Numbered from the stretch's first letter, positions 1-8,088 are shown. The stretch: DNA of 64,000 nt from Metabacillus_B sp050107715 (GCF_050107715.1 NZ_JBNILN010000001.1:620001-684000); one strand, 5' to 3'. The notes: generated by a model not told the origin, from the sequence alone. A program made the numbers and translations.

Positions 1-337
1 ACCAGACAAGGTGGCTCGCTACCCGGCCGAGCTCCATAGCGAGAATCCTCAAATATTCTGCTCTTTCGGGTGGCTCAATACCAGCCATTGTCTCCACCGC
101 ATGGCAGATCACGTAATTGTTCGTCATCGCCGATAAATAATCCATGCGGTCGGTGTAGGGGATAATCTGGGTATACTGCAGATTTTCTGCAAGCTTTTCC
201 GTTCCGCGGTGAAGATAGCCGACGACCGGGGTGGCTTCTTTGATGATTTCCCCGTCAATCTTAATGACGAGGCGAAAGACCCCGTGTGTGCTCGGGTGCT
301 GCGGGCCTACATTTAACAGCATTTCCTCTGTGCGCAT
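1..337 (-). CDS. nuoD: NADH-quinone oxidoreductase subunit D (NuoD), N-terminal part, cut by window edge
   Basis: Partial gene. About 112 N-terminal residues are visible, beginning MRTEEMLLNVGPQHPSTHG, the classic start of the 49-kDa NuoD subunit, which with NuoB forms the quinone-reduction module of complex I at the membrane face. The ATG at 337 is preceded by GGAGGTG (346-352) at 8-nt spacing; a GTG at 340 is the alternative. The RBS overlaps the 3' end of nuoC, so the two are probably translationally coupled. The gene reads out of the window at position 1, so its C-terminus and downstream nuo genes cannot be seen. Confidence 0.95.
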   Translation of the reverse strand, partial: MRTEEMLLNVGPQHPSTHGVFRLVIKIDGEIIKEATPVVGYLHRGTEKLAENLQYTQIIPYTDRMDYLSAMTNNYVICHAVETMAGIEPPERAEYLRILAMELGRVASHLVW

Positions 338-343
338 CACCAG

Positions 344-1393
344 CTACACCTCCACATCATACGGTTCATAATCTTTTCTGAGCGGATGGCCGACCCACTC
401 ATCCGGAAGCATAATCCGCTTTAAATTCGGGTGATTCGTAAAATGAATGCCCAAAAGATCAAAGGTCTCGCGCTCCGGCCAGTCTGCACCCCTCCACAAA
501 TTGGCCACAGATTCAACCTCCGGCTGACCGCGGTCCAGCTTCGTCTTTAAAACAAGGCTTTGCTTATGGGTATAGGAGAATAAATAGAGGTAAATTTCCA
601 TATGAGTCTGAAAATCCGTGCCGTGCATTTCCGATAAATAATCGTACTCCATATCCTTATGGTGGCGTAGCAGCGTCGCTGCCTCCAAATACCGTTCTCT
701 TCTCACCGTAATGGTCGGCACTTCCTTAGAGAGCCGGTTAATTGAAGCCTCCTCCACACTCTCATCGCCAAACGCTTCCCGAAGCAGTGCTGCCGTCCGG
801 TTAAGCCTCGGTTCATGAACAGATGGCAAGGGTTTTACAGGTTCCGGAGTTTCTTTTGCGGCAAGCTTCGCCTTCGCCGCGGCAGCCGCTTTAGCTTTGG
901 CAGCAGCCACAGCCTTTGCTTTCGCCTTAGCGGCATCATCCTCCGCAAAACTTTCCGTCCGGGAAGCCTTCGCAAGGGCGGCCGCCTTTGCTTTTGCTGC
1001 AGCGGCGGCTTTTTGCTTTGCGAGCTCTTCTGCACTCACGCCTGATTCAGGCTGCCCCCCCTCCTGCCTTTTTTGCTTGGCCAGGGCGGCGGCCTTTGCT
1101 TTTGCAGCGGCAGCGGCTTTTTGCTTTGCGAGCTCTTCTGCACTCACGCCTGATTCAGGCTGCTCCCCCTCCTGCCTTTTTTGCTTGGCCAGGGCGGCCG
1201 CCTTTGCTTTTGCTGCAGCGGCGGCTTTTTGCTTTGCGAGCTCGAGGGCTTCGGCTTTTTGCTCCTGGTTCGCTTCAGCGGTAACAGCTGCTTCCATGTT
1301 CCGGTTTCGTTCTTCCAGCTTTTTCTTCGCTTCTTCTTTCGCTCTGGCAGCTGCTTCTTTTTTCAGCTGCTCCCTTTCTTTTTCATCTGCCAT
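344..1393 (-). CDS. nuoC: NADH-quinone oxidoreductase subunit C with long Ala/Lys-rich N-terminal repeat extension
   Basis: The C-terminal part (about residues 200-349) is a normal 30-kDa subunit, with the typical block DWPERETFDLLGIHF and the ending MLPDEWVGHPLRKDYEPY. The first ~195 residues are unusual. After a charged stretch come about three copies of a 36-residue Ala/Lys/Gln repeat (core AKQKAAAAAKAKAAALAK) and then further Ala-Lys tracts. The region should be helical, highly basic and exposed to the cytoplasm. Canonical NuoC is about 150-200 aa. Lys/Ala/Glu-rich NuoC extensions do occur in Bacillaceae, but the repeat is expected to vary. It sits 3 bp after nuoB in the nuo operon and feeds directly into nuoD. 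Confidence 0.9.
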   Translation of the reverse strand: MADEKEREQLKKEAAARAKEEAKKKLEERNRNMEAAVTAEANQEQKAEALELAKQKAAAAAKAKAAALAKQKRQEGEQPESGVSAEELAKQKAAAAAKAKAAALAKQKRQEGGQPESGVSAEELAKQKAAAAAKAKAAALAKASRTESFAEDDAAKAKAKAVAAAKAKAAAAAKAKLAAKETPEPVKPLPSVHEPRLNRTAALLREAFGDESVEEASINRLSKEVPTITVRRERYLEAATLLRHHKDMEYDYLSEMHGTDFQTHMEIYLYLFSYTHKQSLVLKTKLDRGQPEVESVANLWRGADWPERETFDLLGIHFTNHPNLKRIMLPDEWVGHPLRKDYEPYDVEV

Positions 1394-1396
1394 GAA

Positions 1397-1909
1397 TTAG
1401 AGCACCCGCTTTCCGGTTTTCGCCTCGTAGCGGATTTTTTCTTTCAGTTTATTAATTCCGTAAATGAGGGCAGCGGGATTTGGAGGACAGCCGGGGATAT
1501 ACACATCCACCGGAACTATTTGATCGACGCCTTTGACGACCGCGTAGGATTTTATATATGGACCGCCAGCCGTTGCGCATGAACCCATCGCGATCACCCA
1601 TTTCGGTTCGGGCATCTGATCATACAGCCGTTTCAGGATTGGAGCCATCTTCTTCGTAACGGTTCCGGAAACAATCATCACGTCCGATTGCCTTGGAGAT
1701 GTCCGAAAGAAAGACCCAAATCGGTCAAGATCGTAGTGGGAAGCGCCGACTCCCATCATCTCAATAGCACAGCAGGCGAGGCCGAATGTAAGGGGCCATA
1801 AGGAATTGCTGCGCGCCCAGGCTTTCAGCTCTTCCAGTGTGGATAGGAAGACACTTTGTCTGATTTCCTCCAATTCTCCAGGAGGCAGATTTTCAAGTTT
1901 CAAGTCCAT
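1397..1909 (-). CDS. nuoB: NADH-quinone oxidoreductase subunit B (NuoB)
   Basis: 170-aa PSST-type subunit that carries iron-sulfur cluster N2, the last electron carrier before quinone in complex I. Visible ligands are the CC pair in GLACCAIEMM, the Cys in MGSCATAGG and the Cys in YIPGCPPNP. Length and motif spacing are normal. The start overlaps the 3' end of nuoA by 10 bp, so translation is probably coupled. It belongs to the nuoA-B-C-D operon read on the minus strand. Confidence 0.96.
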   Translation of the reverse strand: MDLKLENLPPGELEEIRQSVFLSTLEELKAWARSNSLWPLTFGLACCAIEMMGVGASHYDLDRFGSFFRTSPRQSDVMIVSGTVTKKMAPILKRLYDQMPEPKWVIAMGSCATAGGPYIKSYAVVKGVDQIVPVDVYIPGCPPNPAALIYGINKLKEKIRYEAKTGKRVL

Positions 1910-2274
1910 TTAAGCACCCCTTTTTTCCATGCGTACATCAGACCAATCAGCAGCATCACCACAAAGATCAGCATTTCAATCAGAGCAAAAAGACCAAGCT
2001 TCTCATAGGCGACCGCCCACGGATACATAAACACGGTTTCTACATCAAAAATGACAAACATCAGGGCAAATATGTAATACCGGACATTAAATTGAATTCT
2101 GGAGTCATGAAAAGGGTCCATTCCGCTTTCGTACGTAGTCATTTTAGCCTGTGTAGGAGCATGGGGCCGAAGCAGCCGCCCAATCGTAAGGGCAACAGCA
2201 GGAAGCAGCAAGCCGAGAAGAAGAAAAACGACGATGATTAAATAATTATTCCAGTATGGATAAAGTGAATCCAT
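1900..2274 (-). CDS. nuoA: NADH-quinone oxidoreductase subunit A (NuoA)
   Basis: 124-aa membrane subunit of complex I with three hydrophobic segments (about residues 8-30, 66-86, 93-115). The conserved family block YESGMDPFHDSRIQFNVRYY lies between the first and second segments, followed by IFDVETVFMYPWA. A GGAGGGGG RBS lies just upstream of the ATG at 2274. It is the first gene of the nuo operon. B. subtilis 168 has no complex I, so this operon is a clear difference from that species. Confidence 0.95.
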   Translation of the reverse strand: MDSLYPYWNNYLIIVVFLLLGLLLPAVALTIGRLLRPHAPTQAKMTTYESGMDPFHDSRIQFNVRYYIFALMFVIFDVETVFMYPWAVAYEKLGLFALIEMLIFVVMLLIGLMYAWKKGVLKWT

Positions 2275-2337
2275 GATCCCCCTCCACTCTGCTGATTATT
2301 TAAACCTTCTAAATATTCTAATAATGTAACCGCTATC

Positions 2338-2367
2338 ATTATAGCAAACATATCCTGGAAGTGTCGA
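2338..2367 (-). promoter_or_regulatory. Probable sigma-A promoter of the nuo operon
   Basis: Read on the minus strand: -35 TCGACA (2362-2367), 18-bp spacer, -10 TATAAT (2338-2343). It lies 64 bp before the nuoA start and after the terminator of the preceding gene, in a region with no convincing ORF. The consensus -10 and its position support it; the -35 is imperfect. Confidence 0.5.
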
Positions 2368-2482
2368 TAACCCGGATGGATCAATCATGCAAGCCGGACA
2401 AACATTCTTTTCTTTATAACTATGACGGAGGAGTATTTTCATTACTGTTTTTGGCGAAAGTGTGCCGCAAGAGCTGGCATGC

Positions 2483-2506
2483 AAAAACCCCCTGCTAAGC
2501 AGAGGG
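2483..2506 (-). terminator. Intrinsic terminator overlapping the end of the 2495-2845 gene
   Basis: On the minus strand, a stem of CCCTCTGCT with AGCAGGGGG is followed by TTTTT. It overlaps the stop codon of the upstream small gene. It separates that gene from the nuo promoter. Confidence 0.6.
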
Positions 2507-2845
2507 CTCGGTAACAGCTGTGGAATGCAGCCTCTTATATGGTTTTCTCAGTCCGTACACTCTTCTTTTTGTTAAGAGACTATGGATTTGGAGCTTTGTT
2601 TCGAATTCAATATGGCGGCTGTTAAGAATCACGAAATAAGCCTCTTTTAAATCGAGCCAAAGCTCCGGCTTATTTGGAATCTTTAAGACCTTCTTCATTG
2701 CTTTTAAAAATATGGCAGCCTGTAATTCATTAGGATGGTCTTTTATGCGGCTGACGTGAAATGCAATGGTTTTGGTCCAGGCAACGTGTATAAGCAGCCT
2801 CAGTATAAACAGCCCTGCAACCAGGGAAACGATCCAAACTCCCAT
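2495..2845 (-). CDS. Small membrane-anchored protein of unknown function
   Basis: 116 aa. There is one hydrophobic N-terminal segment (residues 3-24, WIVSLVAGLFILRLLIHVAW), then a soluble, basic tail ending in a Lys/Arg-rich stretch (RRVYGLRKPYKRL). A strong AAGGAGGAG RBS precedes the ATG at 2845. The family is not recognised. It lies between the atp and nuo operons, a place where B. subtilis carries small membrane genes such as ywzB, but similarity to those is not evident. A membrane-tethered accessory protein is possible; no function is claimed. Confidence 0.65.
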   Translation of the reverse strand: MGVWIVSLVAGLFILRLLIHVAWTKTIAFHVSRIKDHPNELQAAIFLKAMKKVLKIPNKPELWLDLKEAYFVILNSRHIEFETKLQIHSLLTKRRVYGLRKPYKRLHSTAVTEPSA

Positions 2846-3007
2846 CCTGCTCCTCCTTGCCCTTCCGATCTGTTTCTTTCATTCTACCTAAATTATGCTT
2901 CATTTACTATATTTTTCTTGAATTAGGAAAAGGCTTCTAACTCCTATTTTCTTACATTTACCGTGTTATACTGGCTAAGGACAATTAGAAAGGGGGATTC
3001 TATTTTG

Positions 3008-3490
3008 ATGCACGAATCATTCCACATCGAAGAAGAGTATGGCCGGAACCTGCCGGAATTCAAAACAGAATTTGAAGCGATCGCCTATTATTTTGACTAT
3101 CGATTTGAACAGCTTGCTATTTTAAGTGAAGCTGCTGAATATATGAACGGTAAAGAGCTGAATTACACTCCGGAGAGCCTGATAGAACTTGAAACGCTTT
3201 ACTTCACATTCTTCCGCACAAATGGCTGGAAAGAGCTTCAGCTGACGATTCACGAATTTGAAACAATGATGTCCATCTACTTCGGAGAGGTAGTGACCCG
3301 TCATCTTCCAGATTCAGATTGGGCCGTTCAGCCATATCCGTTTGATGAAAAAAAATATGTTCTCGGGCTGAATCGGGGGAAGCATACGGATTACTTTAAT
3401 AATTTGTTTGAGGATCATTATCTGACCGTGAAGAATGAAGAGGAACACTATCTATATAAGCGGTTTAAAAGAATTGAAGCCAGAATTTGA
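3008..3490 (+). CDS. Conserved-looking acidic cytoplasmic protein of unknown function
   Basis: About 160 aa from the ATG at 3008 (MHESFHIEEEYG). An AGGGGG RBS at 2991-2996 fits this ATG or a TTG at 3005; an ATG at 2963 lies upstream of the RBS and would be too early. The protein is rich in Glu, Tyr and Phe, has no membrane segment or signal peptide and is predicted mostly helical. It is the only plus-strand gene in this part, and is followed by a strong bidirectional terminator. The family is not recognised. Confidence 0.7.
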   Translation: MHESFHIEEEYGRNLPEFKTEFEAIAYYFDYRFEQLAILSEAAEYMNGKELNYTPESLIELETLYFTFFRTNGWKELQLTIHEFETMMSIYFGEVVTRHLPDSDWAVQPYPFDEKKYVLGLNRGKHTDYFNNLFEDHYLTVKNEEEHYLYKRFKRIEARI

Positions 3491-3540
3491 CGGGATGCGG
3501 TTCGATAGTTATTCCATTATTTTCACAGATATTTTATTAT

Positions 3541-3566
3541 AAGAGCCGGAAACCCGGCTCTTTTTT
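3541..3566. terminator. Bidirectional terminator between convergent genes
   Basis: AAGAGCCGG (3541-3549) and CCGGCTCTT (3554-3562) form a 9-bp stem with a 4-nt loop, with a T run on the plus strand and A-rich flanks for the minus strand. It serves the plus gene ending at 3490 and the minus gene ending at 3576. Confidence 0.85.
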
Positions 3567-3575
3567 AGAAGTCCG

Positions 3576-4382
3576 TTACAGCGGGACCATCCTTCTCTCT
3601 TTCTGCCGGAAAATGGCCCATTCTTTGAAGCCAATTTCCTTCAGTTTACTGCGGACTTCCTCAAATTCGTCGCCGACCCGCTCCGGTTTGTGGGCATCGG
3701 AGCCGAAGGTCACGTTCACTCCATAATGAAGGGCCCGTTCCAGGAGTTCTTCTGACGGATACCACCCGCCGCAGTATTTATTCTTGCCGGATGTGTTAAT
3801 TTCGATCGCTGTATCGGCCTCCGCTATGATTTGAAGCGTCCGCTCTGCTGCATCCGTCTGGATGGCGGAGAACTCAGGGTAGTAGCCCTTCATCGCATCT
3901 ATGTGACCGAGAATCTGGAATACTCCGCTGCGGACAGATTGTGCAATGAGGCTGTAGTAGTTTTCTTTTGTTTGCTGCTTTTGATTCGCGCTTAACCCTT
4001 CCCAGCGGTCTTTCTTGAAAATGCTGGCGCCGTCTACAAAGTGGACCGACCCAATGATGTAATCAAGCGGGAACTTTTCGTAAAACTTCTTATATTGAGG
4101 CAAATGTTCCGGAAAAAAATCGGATTCTACTCCAAGAAGTACTTCAATTCTGCCTTCATATTCCTTTTTCAGCCGGAGCACTTCCTCCACATATTCCGGA
4201 AAATGGCTTTTTGCCATGGATATGCGGGGAAATAGATGATCCTCTTCAGAATACAGGTGCGGCGAATGATCAGAAATGCCAATCATGTCGAGGTTTCGTT
4301 CTATCGCTGCTTCAATATAGTCCCGGATTGGCTGGACAGCATGACCGCATCGATCATGGTGTGTATGAAAATCAAATTTCAT
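3576..4382 (-). CDS. PHP-domain histidinol-phosphatase family protein (HisJ-like)
   Basis: 268 aa. Metal-binding PHP motifs are visible: the N-terminal FHTHHDRCGHA, then ISDHSPHL, a GVESDFFPEH segment, DYIIGSVHFVDG, LGHIDAMK and the C-terminal TFGSDAHKPERVG. This set is typical of the HisJ branch, which dephosphorylates L-histidinol phosphate in histidine synthesis. No his genes lie nearby, so a related phosphoesterase role remains possible. It ends at a bidirectional terminator. Confidence 0.85.
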   Translation of the reverse strand: MKFDFHTHHDRCGHAVQPIRDYIEAAIERNLDMIGISDHSPHLYSEEDHLFPRISMAKSHFPEYVEEVLRLKKEYEGRIEVLLGVESDFFPEHLPQYKKFYEKFPLDYIIGSVHFVDGASIFKKDRWEGLSANQKQQTKENYYSLIAQSVRSGVFQILGHIDAMKGYYPEFSAIQTDAAERTLQIIAEADTAIEINTSGKNKYCGGWYPSEELLERALHYGVNVTFGSDAHKPERVGDEFEEVRSKLKEIGFKEWAIFRQKERRMVPL

Positions 4383-4433
4383 AGGTTCACTCCCTTTCGG
4401 ATTCCGTTACCTGCTAGTTTACCAGAAAGTTCA

Positions 4434-5349
4434 TCATTCTTTTAACAGCTTCGTTTTCAAGCCGTTGTAAAATTCATCCGGATTGTCCGGACGTATGTGG
4501 GCTGAGGCTGCTTTGTCCGTAAAACCATACATTTTCCTCACCTTAACCGGCTTGATAAACTCTATAACGATGGCAGGGTCTTCTTTAACAAAGTCTTCCA
4601 GGATTCCATCAAATACATTTTTATCGTTCCCGTGTGCCTCTTTTTCATAATAGGAGACAGACTGAATCTCACTGTATGAAGCAAACAGTCTTTTTTTCAG
4701 GCCAAGCTGGAGGCAAAGCGCGTCCTCCGTCAATATGAATGGTTCCAGCCGGACAGCTTGAATTTCCCCAAGTAAAAAGAGGATGGTGTAAATATTAAGC
4801 AGGAGCATTACGATGGACAGCGTTGGGCTAAAAGTATGAAAAAGCACATGAAAAGCAATCGATTCAATGGCAATGGCATGAATAATCATCACGTTGAAAG
4901 CAATGGCACTCGTTTTTTTTATGGAAGGTGAAGGTATTGGATGCTGCAGCAGGCTTTCTTTTCCAGGAAAAAAGACTGTAATAGAAGAGGAGAGCTTCAC
5001 TGGCAAGAACATCTGCAATTCGGGAAGGGTTCTTAGAGCCTTGTAATGCCAGGTCGAGTCTGTATGTAAATGAGTCGGCAGATGAAGCTTGAACATTCCG
5101 AATGAAGCCTGGAAGCTCTCTGACAAGCCTGGTAAGAAAGAAGAGCATGAAAATGGCTTCTCCCCCGATGACGAAATAGGGCAGATACGGATATAAGCCC
5201 ATATATTCCATGGGGATGATCAGCCAGGCAGCAGCGAGTCCGGCCATTATGACGGGGATGATGCTGCTCGAAGAATATCGTTTGCGAATGATAAGCAGGT
5301 AGGCCGCAAGCGGCAGGATAAGGATGCAGTCTAATAAGGAGCCGATCAC
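4434..5349 (-). pseudogene. Membrane protein gene with a frameshift at a run of eight A (minus strand)
   Basis: Two overlapping reading frames together make one plausible membrane protein of about 305 aa. Part 1 starts at a GTG (5349) and has N-terminal hydrophobic segments (MIGSLLDCILILPLAAYLLI, then PVIMAGLAAAWLIIP and YFVIGGEAIFMLFFL). It runs through a soluble part to FHKK near 4917. Part 2 continues in another frame (KTSAIAFNVMIIHAIAIES, two more hydrophobic stretches, then a soluble C-terminal domain rich in Glu and Lys) to the stop at 4434. The join falls at 4913-4920, a run of eight T on the plus strand; removing one base restores a continuous frame. This may be a real mutation, phase variation or a sequencing error. 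The family is not recognised. Confidence 0.65.
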
Positions 5350-5474
5350 TCTACTTCAGGATTACCCGCCGGAGAGCCAGGCACCCTGTATATCAGGGTA
5401 TTTGAGCCCAGAATGAGGAAGACCATCAAAAGCATCCTGCCCCACCTTGGAGCAGAAATTGCAGAAGCCGTCAT
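5346..5474 (-). CDS. Small membrane protein (42 aa), coupled to the next gene
   Basis: The ATG at 5474 (MTASAISAPRWGRMLLMVF) follows AAAGGAGGG at the correct distance. There is one hydrophobic helix (about residues 14-27) and a short charged tail. Its TGA overlaps the GTG start of the following membrane gene (GTGA), so translation is coupled. The pair probably forms one operon and perhaps one complex. Function unknown. Confidence 0.55.
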   Translation of the reverse strand: MTASAISAPRWGRMLLMVFLILGSNTLIYRVPGSPAGNPEVE

Positions 5475-5571
5475 TTCTTTCCCTCCTTTGACAAAAGTAT
5501 AATTCTTCCAATTGATTTCGCATTCTGATTTTTTGTCTATTTCATGAAAAGGGGCTGCAGTCTGCAAAAAG

Positions 5572-5597
5572 GTTTAAGATTTTAAAAAAGAGGGAAA
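5572..5597 (+). promoter_or_regulatory. Sigma-B-type promoter
   Basis: GTTTAA (5572-5577), 14-bp spacer, GGGAAA (5592-5597). This fits the general stress sigma-B consensus GTTTAA-N12-15-GGGWAW fully. The next plus-strand reading frame is the sigma-region-3-like mini-ORF at 5646. Confidence 0.5.
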
Positions 5598-5645
5598 AGT
5601 TTAATTCGGTCTTTCAACCTTTCTTTAGGGAGCGCTAAAGGAGAA

Positions 5646-5843
5646 GTGATTACTATATTAATTCGAATCAGCAACAGACACTCGATTATTCTTTATAAGG
5701 TGAAGAAAGCGGTAAGAGAAACGAAGAAACGCGGGATCACCATCCCTCTTACCATTCCCGCCATTAGCCAAATGATTGGTTTTTCTGAAGAAAACATCCT
5801 TGAAGCCATGGAGCTGGGTCAAGACCCTGCAGCTGTCTCTTAA
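5646..5843 (+). pseudogene. Mini-ORF resembling region 3 of a sigma-B/F/G-type sigma factor
   Basis: 65-aa frame from a GTG at 5646. The stretch KVKKAVRETKK, then PAISQMIGFSEENILEAMELGQ, resembles sigma region 3 of the SigB/SigF/SigG group, where the family reads like EIAEFLDVSEEEVLETMEMGK. Regions 1-2 and region 4 are absent; the frame stops soon after. AAAGGAG lies only 2 nt before the GTG, so the start is uncertain. It could be a decayed remnant of a sigma gene or a short functional fragment, since a sigma-B-like promoter sits upstream. The similarity is read by eye. Confidence 0.45.
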
Positions 5844-6149
5844 CTGGGGCTGTCCTTTGAATGTTCGGCCATGGAATTTAAGTGAGAGGCTACTAGAATG
5901 GCTCCCGAAGCGAGGCACATCCAGAAGCAACCACCACATTTTAAATAATGATTATATAGAAAGAAAAGCGGGTTTCTCCCATGCCGGGAGAGACCTTTTA
6001 GTGTTTTCTCCTATTATAGTAATTTTTCGTTCCCTTTTTAAGAGACTTAGCAAATTGACTAATAGGTTTTGGAGTTGCTGTATAGAACACTTCCATTTAT
6101 ATAGCAAAAAAAAACGGAAACAGATCGCATACGAAATACAGACCATACG
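5844..6149. other. AT-rich gap without a supported gene
   Basis: Between the sigma-like mini-ORF and the atp terminator. Frames here are short, have no RBS and show no recognisable sequence. It may contain further decayed sigma-gene sequence but no region 4 helix-turn-helix was found by eye. Confidence 0.5.
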
Positions 6150-6150
6150 C

Positions 6151-6187
6151 AAAAACCCCTGTTTCCAATAATGGAACCAGGGGTTTT
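6151..6187 (-). terminator. Terminator of the atp operon
   Basis: AAAACCCCTG (6152-6161) pairs with CAGGGGTTTT (6178-6187); the stem continues inward as TTCCA/TGGAA with one mismatch and an ATAA loop. On the minus strand it ends in five T, directly after atpC. Confidence 0.9.
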
Positions 6188-6191
6188 CAGT

Positions 6192-6602
6192 TTACATTCG
6201 GTTATTTCTTACGTCAATTCGGTTAATGGCCCGGCGCAAAGCAAGCTCTGCACGATGAGCATCAATTTGTTCCGCTTTATCGTTCAGGCGGCTTTCGGCG
6301 CGCTCCCTTGAAGCTTGAGCGCGTTCAAGATCGATGTCTTCTGCAGCTTCTGCAGCCTGAGCTAAGATCGTTACGTTATCGGGGCGGACTTCAATGAAGC
6401 CCCCGCTAACAGCCACGAGTTCCGTGCTGCTTCCTTTTTTCAGGCGTACCGCTCCCGTTTTCAGAGGAGCAACCATCGGAATATGTCCTGGCAGGATTCC
6501 AAGCTCACCGCTTTGAGCTTTTACACTGACCATTTCCACTTCCGCATCGTAAACTGGGCCATCAGGAGTAACGACATTGACTTTTACTGTCTTCATACTC
6601 AT
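6192..6602 (-). CDS. atpC: F1Fo ATP synthase epsilon subunit
   Basis: 136 aa. The N-terminal beta-sandwich is typical (KVNVVTPDGPVYDAEVEMV, GELGILPGHIPMVAPLKTGAV), followed by the two-helix C-terminal domain rich in Arg, Ala and Glu (ERAQASRERAESRL). Epsilon belongs to the rotor stalk and inhibits hydrolysis by extending its C-terminal helices; bacilli also sense ATP through it. Last gene of the atp operon, 18 bp after atpD, and followed by a strong terminator. Confidence 0.97.
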   Translation of the reverse strand: MSMKTVKVNVVTPDGPVYDAEVEMVSVKAQSGELGILPGHIPMVAPLKTGAVRLKKGSSTELVAVSGGFIEVRPDNVTILAQAAEAAEDIDLERAQASRERAESRLNDKAEQIDAHRAELALRRAINRIDVRNNRM

Positions 6603-6620
6603 ACCCTCCTATGGACCAGA

Positions 6621-8039
6621 TTAGACTTCAACACCCATGCCTTTTGCACTTTCCACTACATCTTCAATGCGTCCTACAAGACGGAACGCATCTTCAGGAA
6701 GATGGTCGTACTTGCCGTCAAGAATTTCTCTGAAGCCTTTGACCGTCTCTTTAACAGGTACATAGGAACCTTTTTGGCCAGTGAACTGCTCGGCTACGTG
6801 GAAGTTCTGAGACAGGAAGAACTGGATGCGGCGCGCACGGTGAACAACCAGTTTATCTTCTTCAGAAAGCTCGTCCATACCCAGGATGGCGATGATGTCC
6901 TGAAGCTCTTTGTATTTTTGCAAAGTCTGCTGAACTTGACGTGCCACATTGTAGTGCTCTTCTCCAACGATTTCCGGAGAAAGGGCGCGTGAAGTGGAAG
7001 CAAGCGGATCCACCGCCGGGTAGATCCCCATCTCAGACAATTTACGCTCAAGGTTTGTTGTTGCATCAAGGTGAGCGAACGTTGTAGCAGGAGCCGGATC
7101 CGTATAGTCATCGGCTGGTACATAGATCGCCTGGATGGATGTTACAGAACCTACGTTAGTTGAAGTGATACGCTCTTGAAGCTGACCCATTTCAGTCGCA
7201 AGTGTCGGCTGGTAACCAACGGCAGAGGGCATACGTCCAAGAAGGGCGGAAACCTCAGAGCCTGCCTGCGTGAAGCGGAAGATGTTATCCATAAAGAAAA
7301 GAACGTCCTGTCCCTGGTCATCACGGAAATATTCAGCCATTGTCAAACCAGTCAGGGCAACACGCATACGTGCTCCAGGCGGCTCGTTCATCTGTCCGAA
7401 TACCATGGCTGTTTTCTTGATAACGCCGGAATCCGTCATTTCATGGTAAAGGTCATTTCCTTCACGTGTACGCTCACCAACACCGGCGAATACAGAGATA
7501 CCGCCGTGCTCCTGAGCGATGTTGTTGATCAATTCCTGGATCAGAACGGTTTTACCTACACCCGCTCCTCCGAAAAGACCGATCTTACCGCCCTTGATGT
7601 AAGGAGCAAGCAAGTCTACAACCTTGATTCCTGTTTCAAGAATTTCAACCTCTGTGGAAAGATGTTCAAATGTAGGTGCCTGTCTGTGAATTGGATCACG
7701 GCGGGACTCAGCAGCAATTGGAGTGTCCAAATCAATGTTCTCACCAAGTACGTTAAATACGCGGCCAAGTGTCAAATCTCCAACTGGAACAGAGATTGGC
7801 GCACCAGTATCCGTTACTTCCGTATTACGCTGCAATCCGTCCGTCGATGCCATCGCGATCGTCCGTACAGTATCATCTCCAAGATGAAGGGCAACCTCCA
7901 AAGTAAGTGAGAAAGATGCATCAGCTTCGCTTTTTGCAGCTTGCTTAATTGTAAGAGCGTTGTAAATCTCCGGCAGGTGACCGCTTTCGAACTTAACGTC
8001 AACGACGGGACCCATAACCTGTGTAACGCGTCCTTTCAT
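6621..8039 (-). CDS. atpD: F1Fo ATP synthase beta subunit
   Basis: 472 aa, the normal length. The catalytic P-loop GGAGVGKT, the GERTREGNDLY motif with the catalytic Glu, the DELSEED lever (ELSEEDKL region) and the adenine-pocket segment are all present. It performs ATP synthesis at the alpha-beta interface on the cytoplasmic side of the membrane. An RBS (GGAGGG) precedes the ATG. Penultimate gene of the operon. Confidence 0.99.
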   Translation of the reverse strand: MKGRVTQVMGPVVDVKFESGHLPEIYNALTIKQAAKSEADASFSLTLEVALHLGDDTVRTIAMASTDGLQRNTEVTDTGAPISVPVGDLTLGRVFNVLGENIDLDTPIAAESRRDPIHRQAPTFEHLSTEVEILETGIKVVDLLAPYIKGGKIGLFGGAGVGKTVLIQELINNIAQEHGGISVFAGVGERTREGNDLYHEMTDSGVIKKTAMVFGQMNEPPGARMRVALTGLTMAEYFRDDQGQDVLFFMDNIFRFTQAGSEVSALLGRMPSAVGYQPTLATEMGQLQERITSTNVGSVTSIQAIYVPADDYTDPAPATTFAHLDATTNLERKLSEMGIYPAVDPLASTSRALSPEIVGEEHYNVARQVQQTLQKYKELQDIIAILGMDELSEEDKLVVHRARRIQFFLSQNFHVAEQFTGQKGSYVPVKETVKGFREILDGKYDHLPEDAFRLVGRIEDVVESAKGMGVEV

Positions 8040-8088
8040 GATCGCTTTCCCTCCTAACTAGCTATATAAAACAGTGTATTTTTTCGAT

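Noticed and set aside
897..1400. Ala/Phe-rich plus-strand frame opposite nuoC
   Set aside because: It is the antisense of the Ala/Lys repeat of NuoC, not an independent gene.
2296..2484. 62-aa minus-strand frame before nuoA
   Set aside because: It contains the nuo promoter, lacks an RBS and shows no family features.
5776..6171. 131-aa plus-strand frame downstream of the sigma-like mini-ORF
   Set aside because: Runs into the atp terminator, has no RBS and no region-4 sigma similarity.
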